A DNA stretch of 64,000 nucleotides from Epiperipatus broadwayi (taxonomy: Eukaryota; Onychophora; Udeonychophora; Euonychophora; Peripatidae), in NCBI GenBank assembly GCA_028023455.1, contig JAQFVV010000351.1, positions 310,001 through 374,000 on the forward strand, in the 5' to 3' direction. Made by a program: the position numbers and the translations under genes. The notes beneath the pieces were generated by a model. The model searched no databases. It was not told the DNA's origin and worked only from the letters and a program-made list of their open reading frames with translations. Positions 24,701 to 34,404 of the stretch are shown here, in pieces; positions within the stretch are counted from its first letter, which is position 1, and each line of letters starts with the position of its first letter.

Positions 24701-24944
24701 ATTTAAATATTAAATATTTTAAATGTGTGTATTACCTTTCTATCAACACACAAACAAATAAAGCATATAATTGTTGACCCATTCTTTGTCTAAAGTGTTT
24801 AAGATTTTGATCTGGTAGGGTTTGAACTTGGATGCCCTACAGCTTCATTTATGATTATATAAAAATGTGATGATGATTTTTGGTTTACCTTTTCTACATG
24901 CACATTACTATAAATTTGGCTAGTGACCAAATTGTAATGGCACA
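21772..24944 (-). repeat. element A 3' LTR
   Basis: On the minus strand it starts TGTGCCATTACAATTTGG straight after the purine tract. Close identity to the other LTR runs from 21858 (GAAATCACGTGAGG) to 24795, where the partner enters the gap. The last 86 bp on the minus strand (21772-21857) end GGTTACA, as expected, but match the other LTR only loosely. It carries the AGGGCGCCA-hairpin module at about 21989-22024. All ORFs inside are short and unrecognised. Confidence 0.75.
21989..22024. promoter_or_regulatory. AGGGCGCCA-hairpin module, element A 3' LTR
   Basis: AGGGCGCCA is followed directly by CTAGATT-ATCTG-AATCTAG, a perfect 7 bp stem with a 5-base loop. A second small hairpin, GGTTATATCTGATAACC, follows. 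The arrangement parallels the solo LTR and element B. Confidence 0.5.
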
Positions 24945-24958
24945 ACTTTCTCCCCCTT
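24945..24958 (-). other. element A polypurine tract
   Basis: The minus strand reads AAGGGGGAGAAAGT immediately before the LTR start TGTGCC. This is the expected primer site for plus-strand DNA synthesis in an LTR retrotransposon, and it fixes both orientation and the LTR edge. Confidence 0.75.
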
Positions 24959-25138
24959 CGGATAAAATCATCAGCACTTTTGTTTTAACTATATTAAAAA
25001 AAAATCCTAACTAATAAATACACTAATAATAATAAACACTTATAATATATATAAAAAAAAAAATTAACTACTGGTAAATATATTTTTCATTAAAAAAAAA
25101 AAAACCTAAAAATAATTTATTTGGAGATCTTTGCCAGG

Positions 25139-25267
25139 CTATTCTGCTGAAGTATAAGGGATCAAACTCCTAGCATTATAGGTCCCCTTATTCCCATCAA
25201 GAGCAGCAAGCATAAAGGCATTCTCTCCTATCTTTTTAGTAATTTGGAATGGCTTTTTCTTTTCAAA
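25139..25267 (-). pseudogene. element A integrase C-terminal remnant
   Basis: About 42 codons read KKKPFQITKKIGENAFML followed by NKGTYNARSLIPYTSAE and a stop at 25139-25141. The G-T-Y-N-A-R-S-L-x-P-Y ending is typical of the end of Ty3/Gypsy integrase (GPY/F region), and element B has the same ending just left of 47708. This frame is one base off the 545-codon ORF to its right and overlaps its end. The rest of integrase and all upstream pol domains are absent. I infer that a deletion joined the upstream ORF to this tail. Confidence 0.65.
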
Positions 25268-26900
25268 TCATATTGTGGTCTGCATAAAAATGCACCTGTA
25301 CATCCAGTCCCTTTTTAATATTTCCATTTCTCATCTTGACTGGATATTTATAAAACATCTCTGGGGGAATTATTTTATATAACTTCCTATTACAAACTCC
25401 ATTTAGAAATACGGACTCTTGGTACCTTATGTAATATGCCTTGAAGTTCTTTAGAGAGATTGACTCTCTATACCATACATACTTTATTTTTAAACTTTCC
25501 AGAAAGATTGACTCTCTGTACCATATATAATTCATCCTTAAATCTTCCAGAGAGGTTGATTCTCTGGGCCACATATAATTTATTTTTAAATTTTCTAGAA
25601 AGGTGGATTCTTTGTACCATATATAATGGACATTTAAACTCTTCAGAGAGATTGACTCTCTGTGCCATGTATAATTTATTTTTAAACTCTCTAAAAAGGT
25701 TGACTCTTTGTACCAAATATAAGGCACACTTAAATTTAACAGAGCATTTAAATTTTTCAGAGAGATTGATTCTCTGTCTGATACACACTGGACATTTACA
25801 TTCTTCAGAGAGATTGCCTCTCTGTACCAGATATAACTTATTTTTGACTTTTCCAGAGCAGTTGAATTTTTCAGAGAGATTTGGACATTTACATTTTTCA
25901 GAGAGATTGCCTCTCTATACCATATATAAGGTATCTCCAATCTATTTAAGAAGACAGATTTTTGAAACCACACATGCTGGTTAGTTACTAGATTGAGAAC
26001 TACAGACTGTTGAAACTTTTGTTCTCTTTCTAAAATAACTGGTTTCATCTCCCTTATTGCCTCTCTTAAATCAATCATCTTATTGGATGCATGAAGTTTT
26101 TCTTCCAATTCTCGTTTCCTTCTTTTCACTTCATGATCTATCCCAATCTGCTCTCTGTCCATCACCTCATGTATTCTTTTTACTGAGAGATTAGATTTTA
26201 TGGCTACTATTGGCCTTTCCACTTCTTGTGATCTACTCTCCTCTATCAGTATATTAACTGATTTACCTATTTCTTCCTCTAATCTCTCGCTCCTTTCTCT
26301 ATTATCAGTAGTCTGACAATCTAGCTTATCTTTTAACACTAGTGATCTTTGACTACCTTCTATTATGCTCTCTATGGATTGACATATCCTTTGTCCTAGA
26401 CTTTCCATACTTTTCTTACTCTCTTCTCTTAGACTTTCCATATTTTTCTCCATCTTTTGTTCTAGATTTATCATATTTTGCTTACTATCCTCTCTTAGAC
26501 TTTCTATATTTATTATACTGTGCTTACTATCTTCTCTTAGACTCTCTATGCTTATTATACTGTGCTTACTATCTTCTCTTAGACTCTCTATGCTTATTAT
26601 ACTGTGCTTACTATCTTCTCTTAGACTTTTGAACATCTGCATTATCATGTCCATGTCTGATGATGCCATCTTTGTTATCTGAGCCTGGCCCACTTCTGAC
26701 TCCTCATCTACTTCCACACTTGAGGCCGTATTATTGCTACTAACATTATAGGCATCTTCCTCTACTTCCTCTCTTTCCTCTTGTGTTTTTAAGAAAACCT
26801 CCCCATCCTCTTCTTCAGTATGAAAACGATCACTGATTCCTGGTATTGGGGCACCTTCCTCTTCCATAACCTCTTCAATACTATAATTTAGTTCACTCAT
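25263..26900 (-). CDS. 545-codon repeat protein of element A
   Basis: An intact ORF starts at an ATG in the position where gag would lie. Residues 1-75 are acidic (runs of E and D). About 80-200 form a likely coiled coil built from copies of SLREDSKHSIISIE. About 200-300 are charged and helical (VKRRKRELEEKLHA). About 310-500 are roughly ten units of a 16-residue repeat near YIWYRESISLKNLKIN. The last 40 residues or so (KMRNGNIKKGLDVQVHFYADHN) may be integrase C-terminal sequence in another frame. There is no CCHC knuckle, protease or RT motif. It may act as a Gag-like structural protein, but I cannot name its function. The lack of stops despite internal repeats suggests selection or youth. 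Confidence 0.6.
   Translation of the reverse strand: MSELNYSIEEVMEEEGAPIPGISDRFHTEEEDGEVFLKTQEEREEVEEDAYNVSSNNTASSVEVDEESEVGQAQITKMASSDMDMIMQMFKSLREDSKHSIISIESLREDSKHSIISIESLREDSKHSIINIESLREDSKQNMINLEQKMEKNMESLREESKKSMESLGQRICQSIESIIEGSQRSLVLKDKLDCQTTDNRERSERLEEEIGKSVNILIEESRSQEVERPIVAIKSNLSVKRIHEVMDREQIGIDHEVKRRKRELEEKLHASNKMIDLREAIREMKPVILEREQKFQQSVVLNLVTNQHVWFQKSVFLNRLEIPYIWYREAISLKNVNVQISLKNSTALEKSKISYIWYREAISLKNVNVQCVSDRESISLKNLNALLNLSVPYIWYKESTFLESLKINYTWHRESISLKSLNVHYIWYKESTFLENLKINYMWPRESTSLEDLRMNYIWYRESIFLESLKIKYVWYRESISLKNFKAYYIRYQESVFLNGVCNRKLYKIIPPEMFYKYPVKMRNGNIKKGLDVQVHFYADHNMI
25440..25930 (-). repeat. 48 bp coding tandem repeats in element A
   Basis: Successive units, such as those starting CTCTGTACCATATATAA on the plus strand, recur every 48 bp with substitutions; a few are lengthened by 18 bp or more. 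As 48 is divisible by three and the unit lacks stops in several frames, other long frames appear here on both strands (174 codons plus, 106 codons minus). The minus frame continuous with the 545-codon ORF is the likely coding one. Confidence 0.75.
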
Positions 26901-27359
26901 GTTATAAAACTATATATATCCCATCTGTACTTCCCTGACCATCAAAAATCCACACATCTTCTCCCTGTCTGACACCTATTCTGACCAACTGACTGATTTG
27001 ATTTTCACCTTATTATGCATTTACAAATACAACAAAAAAAAAAAAAATTTTAATATCCTTATTTAATGAACTACACAACAATAATCTATATAGTGCATGT
27101 CTGTCTGTAATAGCCCAAATTATACATTCATCCATTTTCCCAGAAATCCGACAGATATTGACAGTCCACAGAATGACTAGCAGTTCACAATCTTGAGATA
27201 AATAAAAGAATTCAGTCACAGCACTATAATCACACAATGCATCACGAGCACTCAGAAGATCATCCCAATTCGATCACTATTAACTACCACAACCCTTGAT
27301 TAAATGAAGCAAACTCTGTTGCAATAAAAGATGTATTAAGTCTTAGGGGCTAAAATAGA

Positions 27360-27665
27360 TAAACTATGCCTTGCTCTCTCTCTTGGAGTCTTATGTGGCA
27401 AGTATCAAGGAATGCCCTGCTTATTATAGACTACAAAAACGAAACCTTGCTCTCTCTCTTGGAGACTTATAGGCTGATATCATGGCAGGACTACTGTTAA
27501 CTGCTTCATGATAAAATAAGAATAACATATGAACTTGATTGGAAAACTATGCCATGCTCTCTCTCTTGGAGACTTATAGGCTGGTATCATGGCAGGTCTG
27601 CTGTTAACTGCCTCATGATAAAATAAAGATAACATATAAATTGGGTTGGAGCAGTGAATGGGTTT
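27360..27665. repeat. tandem repeats in element A leader
   Basis: Two units of about 108 bp (about 27445-27552 and 27553-27660) share CTTGCTCTCTCTCTTGGAG, ACTTATAGGCTG, TCATGGCAGG and CTGTTAACTGC. A third, partial and more diverged unit precedes them at about 27368. They lie between the primer-binding site and the ORF, where packaging or leader functions usually sit. Confidence 0.7.
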
Positions 27666-28210
27666 GATCATTCATAAGTTACACGAAATACATAGCATTC
27701 TCAAGGCAATGACAAAACTCCTCACTCATCATCAAAACTGCAATCTAACCAACCAAACTCCAACGATCAACCATCCAATCAAACCTCTAAAATCATAGAC
27801 TTTTTACAAAATGAACTCCCCAAACACACATGAGACTACTATTCCATAATTCATCACTATTACTATGCCTATCCTATCTGGCAATAAATCATTTTAATGT
27901 TCCACAAAAAAAATCTATTATTTATTTCACCTTTGTCTTAAGTTGTGATATTCATCTCTATTTTCAAAATTGATAAAACAAAACTAAGCTGTTTTATGGC
28001 TGTACCCATTTTATCATCATCAATGAAAAATTAAATCATATTAAACATCATCATCTAAAATAAGACTGTTTGGCCAAAAAAATTTTGTAAGCCAAAAAAA
28101 AAATTTTTACTGAAAAAAAAATTTTACTAAAAAAAAATTTCTCTATTTTTAACCACACATCTCCCATCATTCTATAGACTCTCTTTTTCAGGTATATGGC
28201 AAAATATCAG

Positions 28211-28228
28211 GCCCCAGTTGGGTGTCCA
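28211..28228 (-). other. element A primer-binding site
   Basis: The minus strand reads TGGACACCCAACTGGGGC, one base after an LTR ending GGTTACA. The initial TGG (complement of a tRNA CCA end) and the position fit a tRNA primer-binding site. I have not identified the tRNA. Confidence 0.7.
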
Positions 28229-28229
28229 T

Positions 28230-31200
28230 TGTAACCAAAATAAATGTTCAAATCAAAAAAGATACTACCATACCTGAGTAGTCCACAGAATGATCATAAG
28301 TAAAGGTTCAAAATATAACACTAGTATTATATGAAATCACGTGAGGTGAGTACACTAGTAATTCAATAAAATATAACTCAGGTATACAGACAGTAGATCT
28401 TATCCACTTTCATTTCTTGGTTTGATGTTAAGTGCATGTTTAAACAAATACTAAGTGAATATGGTCTAGCAGGGCGCCACTAGATTATCTGAATCTAGAC
28501 ACGGTTATATCTGATAACCTTTCACATGTACCGGGTTTGAATCCCTTTTTGGTACTTTATTTCTAATAAAAATGAGAGATTTTGCTTTTTGAGCCATATC
28601 ACTATAAGCACTAATAGTTAGGTAAAAGTAAAACATCTTTAAACCAAAGTGGAGTATATTAGACATAAATCATTTCTCAGATCTTAGCATAACAAATGTG
28701 TTTCAATAGTTTTGTAAGTTCACTAGCTCAGATTATATATAACTAATTTAGGATGGCAATTCACTCATCCTTGCATGAAATAGATGATGGGATGTGGTTA
28801 TAATAATACTAAGAGATCACTAAATATTATAAAATCAATATTTATTTATGGCCTTTAAACAGTTAAACAGCTCATTAATTAAAACGTTGATGACGATGAT
28901 GATGATGATAATAATAACGATAATGACAAGGGTTTCAATTACAGCTCTAGGACTAAGCCTAAACATAAAACTAATTTTTATAAAGAAATTCCTAATTATT
29001 GCTTAATTTTAGCATATTTACTTATATCTTAAATAACTAATATTCAACCATTGATGATGATGAATAATCACACTTAACCAAGACTACACTTAATGAAATA
29101 TATACGCCTCGTTTAATAAAACAAACTAATATTTATTACTACATTTCTAACATATACAGAAAAATTTCTAGATAAATATGAAAATTGACATGAATAATAA
29201 TAATAATTGATTATATAACACTCCTCAGATTAATTTTAAGTTCTTCCCCCTTTCCCTTCAAATGTATTTTGTATTAAGTTGGACGTCACATTGACCATGA
29301 AAAGTATTTCAAGACAAAAAATATTATCTGCTCATTAGCACACATACTTTAAAATCCAACATGTAAATAGAATGTAAAAAAAAATGTTAGTAAAATTGAA
29401 AGAGCAAGTTTTAGAAAAAAGTTTTAAATTATTTTCTCCCCCTCCCTTCCAAGCGCTGAAATCTATACTGAACTTGAAACAAAATAATCTAATATTCTAA
29501 TACTACTCATTATTTCACATTCACTTCCAATTATACACATATAAAAATATTATTATGTATGTGCGTGTTTTATCCCATAATAACAAAATATTATTAAAAC
29601 CAAAATAATAATATTAGTTAAAACTAAAATCATAATACCATAAAAAAAAAAAAAAAAAATTGTTTTACATATTCATATTTCATAACTGTAAAATTAATAA
29701 ACATATAATTTTGATACATTCAAGATAATTTATGAAGCTCAAAGTTATTATTAGTAAGACATTCTTGTTTTAATCGATCTGAATAGTCTTTAAAAGTTCT
29801 TTAAATAAAAATATACCACTTTATTGCTAAAATGTTTATTAAGACTGATATCATAAAGAAAATAGATATAAAAAGTCATATTACCGATCTTTTGTTTGTG
29901 GTGAATTTTCAAGGGTTCAAACTTGTCTTTATATTTCTGCAGCTACCGATGTGGGAACAATCTCTTTCTTGAGGTGTATAACTATTTAATGATGATGACT
30001 CTATTGAGGTTATTTGCTTTAGTGGACAATTTGGAAATCATTATATTAATTTTTCTTCTCTTCCTGTCAAGCATGTGGATGAAATACAGCAGTTGTTTTC
30101 CCATTTGTAAATTTTCTTGAGTTTAAAATCAGTTGTTGTAACAATTAATTGGACTTGATGATTAATATTTATCAGTAGATTAATTCATCTTCTTTGAATG
30201 CAGGTGAATGCTTTCTTCCTTCTATTAAAAACATCTTATTTATCTGGTCAGTTGAAAGGTGTAGAATATTATTTTAGACACATCTTTTCTTTCCTATGTG
30301 ATGTGCAGCTTCCTCCAGATGGTCGGGAACCCGATGGAATATACATATAATTTTTCTAGCAAGCCATTTTTTATATTTTCAACGTTCAATATTATAGTTT
30401 AATAATCTGAATCAATCACAATAATAATCTAAGACAGCTTTTTATATCCAATTTTTAGCTAACTTAACCAATCAGAGATAGCATCACTTGCTATTTTTGG
30501 ACAAATTTGTTTTAATTAGATCTCTAATTTATTTTCAACCAAAGTATTTTTCAACTGAAAAGTTTAATCCTTTTTCCAGACACTTTTGTTTTAAAAAAAA
30601 TAGACTCAATTCTTATTTCCTTTCTTTTGTTTTTTCTTTCTTTTTAACATCCAGGTAACACTTCAAATCTTTGAGCTTCCTTCTTTAGATCTTGATAAGA
30701 AAATTTCAAAAATTATAGCTTCCAAAGTGAAACAATCATTTACAAAAAATTTACTACAAAGATCGATATCTGATTAAACAGATTTCCTCTTTTAACAAAA
30801 AAAAAATTGTACAAAAAAAATAATTTAACAGATTTAATACTTCCTTTTCTTTCAATATTTAGGAAATGTAAAATTTTGTATGTAATGTACACACATCCTG
30901 CATTCTTTCGAATCATTCATAAACTAACCTTAAATACTATAATTGCTAGCTTAGTAATTATAACCCAATTATTTAATTAAATCTGTAACTTTTAAATCCC
31001 AATTATAATTAAAGAAAAGCAAAATAGAAGTATAGAATAAAATGTTAGAATTGATCAAGCATAGCTTAGTTTTAAAGAAAGTTAAAATGTTGAATATTTG
31101 AAATATAAAACAAATAAATAATTTACACATACATTGCCTATATGTATGCATTGTAACTTTGCTTTTTAAAGAAAATTTAAATATTAAATAGTTTAAATGT

Positions 31201-31269
31201 GTGTATTACCTTTCTATCAACACACAAACAAATAAAGCATATAATTGTTGACCCATTCTTTGTCTAAAG
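28230..31269 (-). repeat. element A 5' LTR, cut by the gap
   Basis: Matches the 3' LTR base for base from 28333 with a nearly constant offset of about 6475, apart from small indels in A/C runs and scattered substitutions. It should end near 31418, about 149 bp into the N run. Carries the AGGGCGCCA-hairpin module at about 28464-28500. Confidence 0.8.
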
Positions 31270-31769
31270 NNNNNNNNNNNNNNNNNNNNNNNNNNNNNNN
31301 NNNNNNNNNNNNNNNNNNNNNNNNNNNNNNNNNNNNNNNNNNNNNNNNNNNNNNNNNNNNNNNNNNNNNNNNNNNNNNNNNNNNNNNNNNNNNNNNNNNN
31401 NNNNNNNNNNNNNNNNNNNNNNNNNNNNNNNNNNNNNNNNNNNNNNNNNNNNNNNNNNNNNNNNNNNNNNNNNNNNNNNNNNNNNNNNNNNNNNNNNNNN
31501 NNNNNNNNNNNNNNNNNNNNNNNNNNNNNNNNNNNNNNNNNNNNNNNNNNNNNNNNNNNNNNNNNNNNNNNNNNNNNNNNNNNNNNNNNNNNNNNNNNNN
31601 NNNNNNNNNNNNNNNNNNNNNNNNNNNNNNNNNNNNNNNNNNNNNNNNNNNNNNNNNNNNNNNNNNNNNNNNNNNNNNNNNNNNNNNNNNNNNNNNNNNN
31701 NNNNNNNNNNNNNNNNNNNNNNNNNNNNNNNNNNNNNNNNNNNNNNNNNNNNNNNNNNNNNNNNNNNNN
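31270..31769. other. assembly gap of exactly 500 N
   Basis: Exactly 500 N, a usual placeholder length, so the true size is unknown. It removes the end of element A's 5' LTR and most of the RT of the next LINE. Open frames across it are artefacts. Confidence 0.95.
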
Positions 31770-31870
31770 TATCTATTAAAGCTTTATCCATTCCCAAATT
31801 TGCTAAACCTATCCATAATCTACTTCTATTTACTGTATCATATGCCTTCTAAATATCTATAAAACTCATA
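31770..31870 (-). pseudogene. LINE RT motif A region at gap edge
   Basis: The minus strand encodes a stretch like FIDI-stop-KAYDTVNRSRLW followed by NLGMDKALID. This matches the motif A block of LINE reverse transcriptases, in which the Asp after the hydrophobic run and the Asp of AYDTV are conserved. One in-frame stop interrupts it. It continues the RT fragment at 32129-32389. Confidence 0.6.
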
Positions 31871-32128
31871 TATAACTGTTTATCTGAATTCATACTCATA
31901 TCCATAAGTTGTGTAACTACAAATGTAACCATTCCCTATACGCCTATCTAATCTAAAAACCTCCTTGCATTTCCCCCACTACATTATTCCCTTCCATCCA
32001 TTTTACAACTCCTCTAGCCACCATATATAAAAAAACTTTTATATAAAACTGAAGTTACCACTATTGGTCTATAATTATTTAACTTTCTAAGATCCTTTAC
32101 CCTTCCCTTTAAATAATAATCTTACTCT

Positions 32129-32389
32129 TTATATTAATTCCCAACTACTTGAGAAAACTCTATTCTGTGCCATCTTATTAAAACAGGATAATAACTTTAC
32201 TTTTACCCTATATCCTAAATACATTACCATCTCTGCTGCCCATCCATCTAAACCTCTTGCCTTTCCACTTTTCAATTTCTTCTCTACCTCATTCAGTTCA
32301 TTTTCTGAAAACCTAATATTCCCATTACTATATGCTTTCATGTTTTCTATCACTCTATCCTTCACATCTAACATCTTTTCTATATTCAT
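32129..32389 (-). pseudogene. LINE RT N-terminal fragment
   Basis: The 86-codon frame contains ENELNEVEKKLKSGKARGLDGWAAEMV, matching the block before the RT palm in APE-type LINEs (usually LK.GKA.G.DG...E). It ends NRVFSSSWEL, as in the segment preceding the next RT block. It lies between the endonuclease and motif A as expected, on the same strand. It lacks its own start and is one piece of a broken ORF. Confidence 0.65.
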
Positions 32390-32824
32390 TACATATCTAT
32401 TTAAGATTATCTCTAAATTCCTTTCTCTAGAGCTACACTCTATTCCCTCATCACCTAGTAATACTATCTCTCCCTCCTACATTCCTTTTTTAATGTAATT
32501 CCAAAATTTTTTACTCCCATCTCTTCCACTTTTTATTAATATCCTTCCAACAATTTACTATTCAATTTCATTCTCTCTATATAATTATCTATTTTAGCCA
32601 ACTTTATTCTCTTTTCTAAGTACTTTTCCCATTTAGCATTAATATCTTTTCACTTTCTTTATTTTTAATAGCACACTTCATATTCTCTACATGCTTTTTT
32701 CCTCTCTCTTACACTTTACTAATTCTCATTTTTTCATCTTTTATTCTTCTGAATATTCTCACCCAAAACCCTATTTGCCACTTTTTCTACTTCTTTACAC
32801 CAGTCCTTATACTCATCCCCAACC

Positions 32825-33355
32825 TCACTCTTCCATGATTTCTTCAACTTGTATTTTATACTCTTCCAACTTATTCTTATCATTCACTCTCCATCCACAT
32901 CTTTCACTATTATTTCTACTTTTATTTCTATTCTCCATCACATTATTAACCATTTCAATTACAATGAAGTTATGATCACTAGTGCATACTTTTTCTTCAT
33001 TATCAAACACCTTAATTTTTCATATTTTATTTATTCCCTCTTTCTCTACCAATACATAATCTATTGTATGAAATATATTATTTCTAGACCATGTGTATTG
33101 TCCCTCATAAATATTTAATAAATTTCCAATACTCAAATTCACTTTCTGACCAAATTCCTTCAAAAGCTGTCCATTTTTATTATCTACATCATCAATTTCT
33201 TCAATATGTCCATTCATATCCCCTATAACCATTATTCTCTTTAACTTTTCTTTAAAACTTTGTATATCTTTAACTAGACATTCATATATGTTACTATTCC
33301 ATTCCATTTTAATTTGACTATCTATGCAGTTTGTGTAAGCATAAGAAATAGTCAT
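32825..33355 (-). pseudogene. LINE endonuclease C-terminal half
   Basis: Two overlapping frames (33020-33355 and 32825-33010) together hold the usual markers of the APE-type endonuclease: MVIGDMNGHI (the GDxN block), NGQLLKEF, GQYTWSR and TIDYVLV, then TSDHNFI (the SDH block). A frameshift at about 33010-33020 separates the last block. In LINEs this domain nicks target DNA. Residues before YAYTNC are missing, so it is 5'-truncated. Confidence 0.7.
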
Positions 33356-33359
33356 ATTA

Positions 33360-33735
33360 TGATGTTTAGTGTTTTAATACAATCCTACCTATAGGATGAT
33401 GGTGTCTATGGCTATTAATAAACCAAAGTACTGGGTTCATTCTATTTTACTATACAAGCTCATTAGCTTGCATTGAAAACATGTATTGAAAACATATGTT
33501 TACATTTTTGGACTTTTGCCCTTATAGTTAATTAAATAGGCTAAAAGTGATTGATGGAGTAGATGCATTAGGTCCATGGACCTAGATATAATGCTTTCAG
33601 ATTCAAGGTTCCTCAAAAGCTAAAACCTAGTCTAGGAATATTGAATAAGTATGTGCTAGATAGAGATTTTATACACAAATCTTTTAGCATCCATTGATTA
33701 CTATGGCTTACAAAGGATGTACTGCCATATGGATA
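33360..33735 (+). repeat. dispersed repeat, family D copy 2
   Basis: Aligns with the reverse complement of about 12365-12720, sharing AATAAACCAAAG, CTGGGTTCA, CATTAGGTCC, TAAAACCTAGTCT-like, CATCCATTGATTACT. More diverged than copy 1. It abuts the broken start of the LINE at 33355. Confidence 0.5.
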
Positions 33736-34029
33736 GTTATGGTATTATCCATAACATTGCAATCAGTGATCCTTAAATTAATTTAATCAAGTTTTGCTCA
33801 ATTTCATCAATTATATATAATCTAAAAAAACAGAAAATTTAGTGCCAAAATCTCAACTTCTTTATGTATATATAATTAGCCATTTTCAAAGAGTTAGTAA
33901 TTCATATATCACAAATGTTAATAGAATAAAAAGTTTTCTAAAAACTTGACAGTCTTTCCAAAATATTACAATCTGTAGAAGACAAAGATTTCATTAAAAT
34001 CTTCGATTATTTATAACTTGTTAAATACA

Positions 34030-34047
34030 AACACACACACACACACA
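34030..34047. repeat. (AC)n microsatellite
   Basis: About nine ACACAC units. Confidence 0.85.
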
Positions 34048-34404
34048 AACAATTTAAAATTCAATATAAATCTAGATACATCATTTCCCCACTGATTACG
34101 ATTAAGATATTAAGAACCATGCATTATTTATTTCTAGTTTCTGATAATTACATGTAATATCATGAATCAAATTTTATGTATTTTTATAAAAAATACCAGC
34201 AAAATCAAATTACAATAACATATTAAAAAAGTAACTTATATCTGTTTATGTTTATAAAAATTTTAAATAGATCAGGTCATTAAAAGAGGTCAAGTGATAC
34301 AATATTATTCTCCAGGAAGCTACACTATATATAAAGAAATTGAACTGAATACTATGGAAATCAAATAAACTTAAAATTATCTTTTTGATTTTGTGAAATA
34401 AAAC

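Larger units (their letters stand above)
21772..31269 (-). mobile_element. LTR retrotransposon A, internally deleted
   Basis: Two LTRs of about 3.1-3.2 kb in the same orientation (21772-24944; 28230 into the gap) flank a 3.3 kb internal region. On the minus strand the order is 5' LTR, primer-binding site (28211-28228), leader with tandem repeats, one 545-codon ORF, an integrase C-terminal remnant (25139-25267), polypurine tract (24945-24958), 3' LTR. Protease, RT and RNase H are missing, so it would depend on enzymes in trans. Over about 3 kb the LTRs differ at few sites (roughly 98-99% identical), so insertion is fairly recent. The right end, expected near 31418, lies in the N run, so target duplications cannot be checked. 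Confidence 0.8.
31770..33355 (-). mobile_element. LINE retrotransposon fragment (endonuclease and start of RT)
   Basis: On the minus strand it holds an apurinic-type endonuclease C-terminal half (33020-33355, then 32825-33010), a spacer with many stops, the RT N-terminus (32129-32389), and RT motif A next to the gap. The N-terminal endonuclease part is missing at 33355, where the family D repeat begins. The frames are broken by several shifts and stops, so it is inactive. The RT active site and 3' end, if present, are in the gap. The clade is uncertain; it looks like the APE-type LINEs common in arthropods. Confidence 0.7.

Noticed and set aside
25460-25984. 174-codon plus-strand frame and 106-codon minus frame
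   Set aside because: Shadows of the 48 bp repeats inside the 545-codon ORF; no stop codons arise because the unit is a multiple of three.
21772-31269. Segmental duplication of 3 kb as an assembly error
   Set aside because: The primer-binding site, polypurine tract and orientation show that the two copies are LTRs.
31245-31862. 205- and 177-codon frames across the gap
   Set aside because: Made almost entirely of unknown residues from the N run.
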